Source: an uncultured Actinomyces sp.
Lineage (GTDB): Bacteria > Actinomycetota > Actinomycetes > Actinomycetales > Actinomycetaceae
Length of the DNA stretch: 22,406 nt
Direction of reading: 5' to 3'
Assembly: GCA_916719935.1 (NCBI GenBank)
Contig: CAKAPY010000004.1
Location: 1 to 22,406 of the forward strand
The notes under the pieces were generated by a model, which was not told where the DNA came from, did not search any database, and worked only from the letters and a program-made list of their open reading frames with translations. Below are positions 21,520-22,406 of the stretch, in pieces (the first letter of the stretch is position 1; each line of letters starts with the position of its first letter). Both the position numbers and the translations under genes were made by a program.

Positions 21520-22406
21520 TTAGCTGCGTTCCATCCACACCAGCTCTTCGCTGGAAGCGTCATTGAGACTTGCCGCTAATTCCGGATACGAGGCCAAAGA
21601 AGGATCTGCCGCGATGAGTTCGCCCGCGCTTTCTCGGGCTTCTTCAATGATTGCCCCATCACGGACAACGCTCAGGAAGCGCAACCGCGATGTTTTTCCT
21701 GACTGGGCCGACCCTAATACGTCACCTTCTCGACGCAAGGCGAGATCGGCCTCGGCAAGGACAAAACCATCGGTTGATGAAGCGAAGGCTTCCAAGCGTT
21801 GCGCCGAAGTATCACTGATGACCGAAGGATGAACGGCCATGCAGATGCTTTGTCTCGAGGAGCGTCCCACGCGGCCACGCAGCTGATGGAGCTGTGAAAG
21901 CCCAAATTGCTGTGCATCCAAGATGATCATCATGGTCGCTTCGGGGACATCAACGCCAACTTCAATGACAGTTGTCGCAACAAGAATTGGAGCTTGCCCA
22001 CTGGAGAAAGCCTCCATTGTTGCGCTTTTTTCTTCGCTGCTATCTCTGCCGGTCACGCTCACTGCTTTGATACCCGATAGCGAAGGAACCCCCGCGAGCA
22101 TCTCGATAGTTGCTGTCACTGATGCAAGAGGGGCGGCGCTTTCTTCAAGCAACACATCGGGATGATCGTCTTCATCGATCCGTGGACAGACGACATAAAC
22201 GCGCCCGCCGCTGTCAATTTCTTCGCGCGCCCGTTGCCACATGCGTTCCATCCACACGGCGTTTCCCGCGTCAACAACGAAAGTTGTCACCGGTTTTCGG
22301 CCCGAGGGCAAGCCTTTCATCACCGTGACATCCAAATCTCCAAAAATCGTCATCGCGACGCTTCGAGGGATTGGAGTAGCAGTCATTACTAGCTGATGGA
22401 CAAGCA
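21520..22406 (-). CDS. recG: ATP-dependent DNA helicase RecG (C-terminal part, cut by window edge)
   Basis: RecG remodels stalled replication forks and Holliday junctions. Only the C-terminal part of about 295 residues is present; the frame stays open to the right edge, so the start is outside the window. Visible helicase motifs are MTATPIPRS (motif III, the first residues read), YVVCPRIDEDD, VATTVIEVGVDVPEA (motif V) and QLHQLRGRVGRSSRQS (motif VI). The RecG-specific TRG-like region continues with FVLAEADLALRREGDVLGSAQSG. It ends with MERS at 21520. It is probably the first visible gene of the operon leading to rsmD and coaD. Confidence 0.96.
   Translation of the reverse strand, partial: LVHQLVMTATPIPRSVAMTIFGDLDVTVMKGLPSGRKPVTTFVVDAGNAVWMERMWQRAREEIDSGGRVYVVCPRIDEDDHPDVLLEESAAPLASVTATIEMLAGVPSLSGIKAVSVTGRDSSEEKSATMEAFSSGQAPILVATTVIEVGVDVPEATMMIILDAQQFGLSQLHQLRGRVGRSSRQSICMAVHPSVISDTSAQRLEAFASSTDGFVLAEADLALRREGDVLGSAQSGKTSRLRFLSVVRDGAIIEEARESAGELIAADPSLASYPELAASLNDASSEELVWMERS

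Noticed and set aside
1..22406. CRISPR array, insertion sequence, prophage or toxin-antitoxin module
   Set aside because: No regularly spaced repeats, transposase or integrase motifs, or small paired genes were seen on either strand; gene order is the conserved chromosomal one.

Overview
The window is a stretch of actinobacterial chromosome made almost entirely of housekeeping genes. Gene order, a SepIVA-type coiled-coil protein, an RNase E with Arg/Glu-rich arms, cydABDC and a DevS/DevR-like two-component pair point to a high-GC Gram-positive. Moderate GC content and these gene combinations would fit Actinomycetaceae (Actinomyces/Schaalia-like), but that family-level call is inference. I see no insertion sequence, prophage, CRISPR array, integrase or rRNA.

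Left part (1-9437, all genes on the minus strand). In transcription order (high to low coordinates): rne, rplU, rpmA, obgE, proB, proA, nadD, rsfS, a histidine-phosphatase gene, then tRNA-Ala(GGC) with its own promoter. From obgE to the phosphatase the genes abut or overlap, except for a 93-nt gap between nadD and rsfS. They cover ribosome biogenesis (L21, L27, Obg, RsfS), proline synthesis (ProB, ProA) and NAD synthesis (NadD). An intrinsic terminator lies between rpmA and obgE. The order matches the conserved actinobacterial rne-rplU-rpmA-obg-proBA-nadD-rsfS neighbourhood.

Centre (9438-17759, plus strand). A 417-bp divergent intergenic region with several inverted repeats precedes cydA, cydB, cydD, cydC and a GAF-GAF histidine kinase. 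cydAB encode cytochrome bd quinol oxidase, and cydDC encode the ABC exporter needed for its assembly. A strong GNRA-loop terminator separates cydB from cydD. cydD/cydC and cydC/kinase are joined by ATGA overlaps.

Right part (17761-22406, minus strand). In transcription order: recG (truncated by the window edge), rsmD, coaD, sepIVA, a YceD/DUF177 gene, rnc and a DevR-like response regulator. Neighbouring genes overlap or nearly touch, so this reads as one operon. The regulator is the last gene and ends 1 nt from the end of the kinase on the other strand. The likely partner kinase and regulator are therefore in two different, convergent transcription units.

I did not find an obviously undescribed system. 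The points most worth a second look are the split kinase/regulator pair tied to cytochrome bd, the missing haem-ligand region in the kinase's first GAF domain, the terminator inside the cyd cluster, and the palindrome-rich rne/cydA intergenic region. Several start codons were moved from the longest open frame to internal starts (obgE, rplU, rne, cydA, cydD, kinase, regulator, sepIVA), for the reasons given in each entry.
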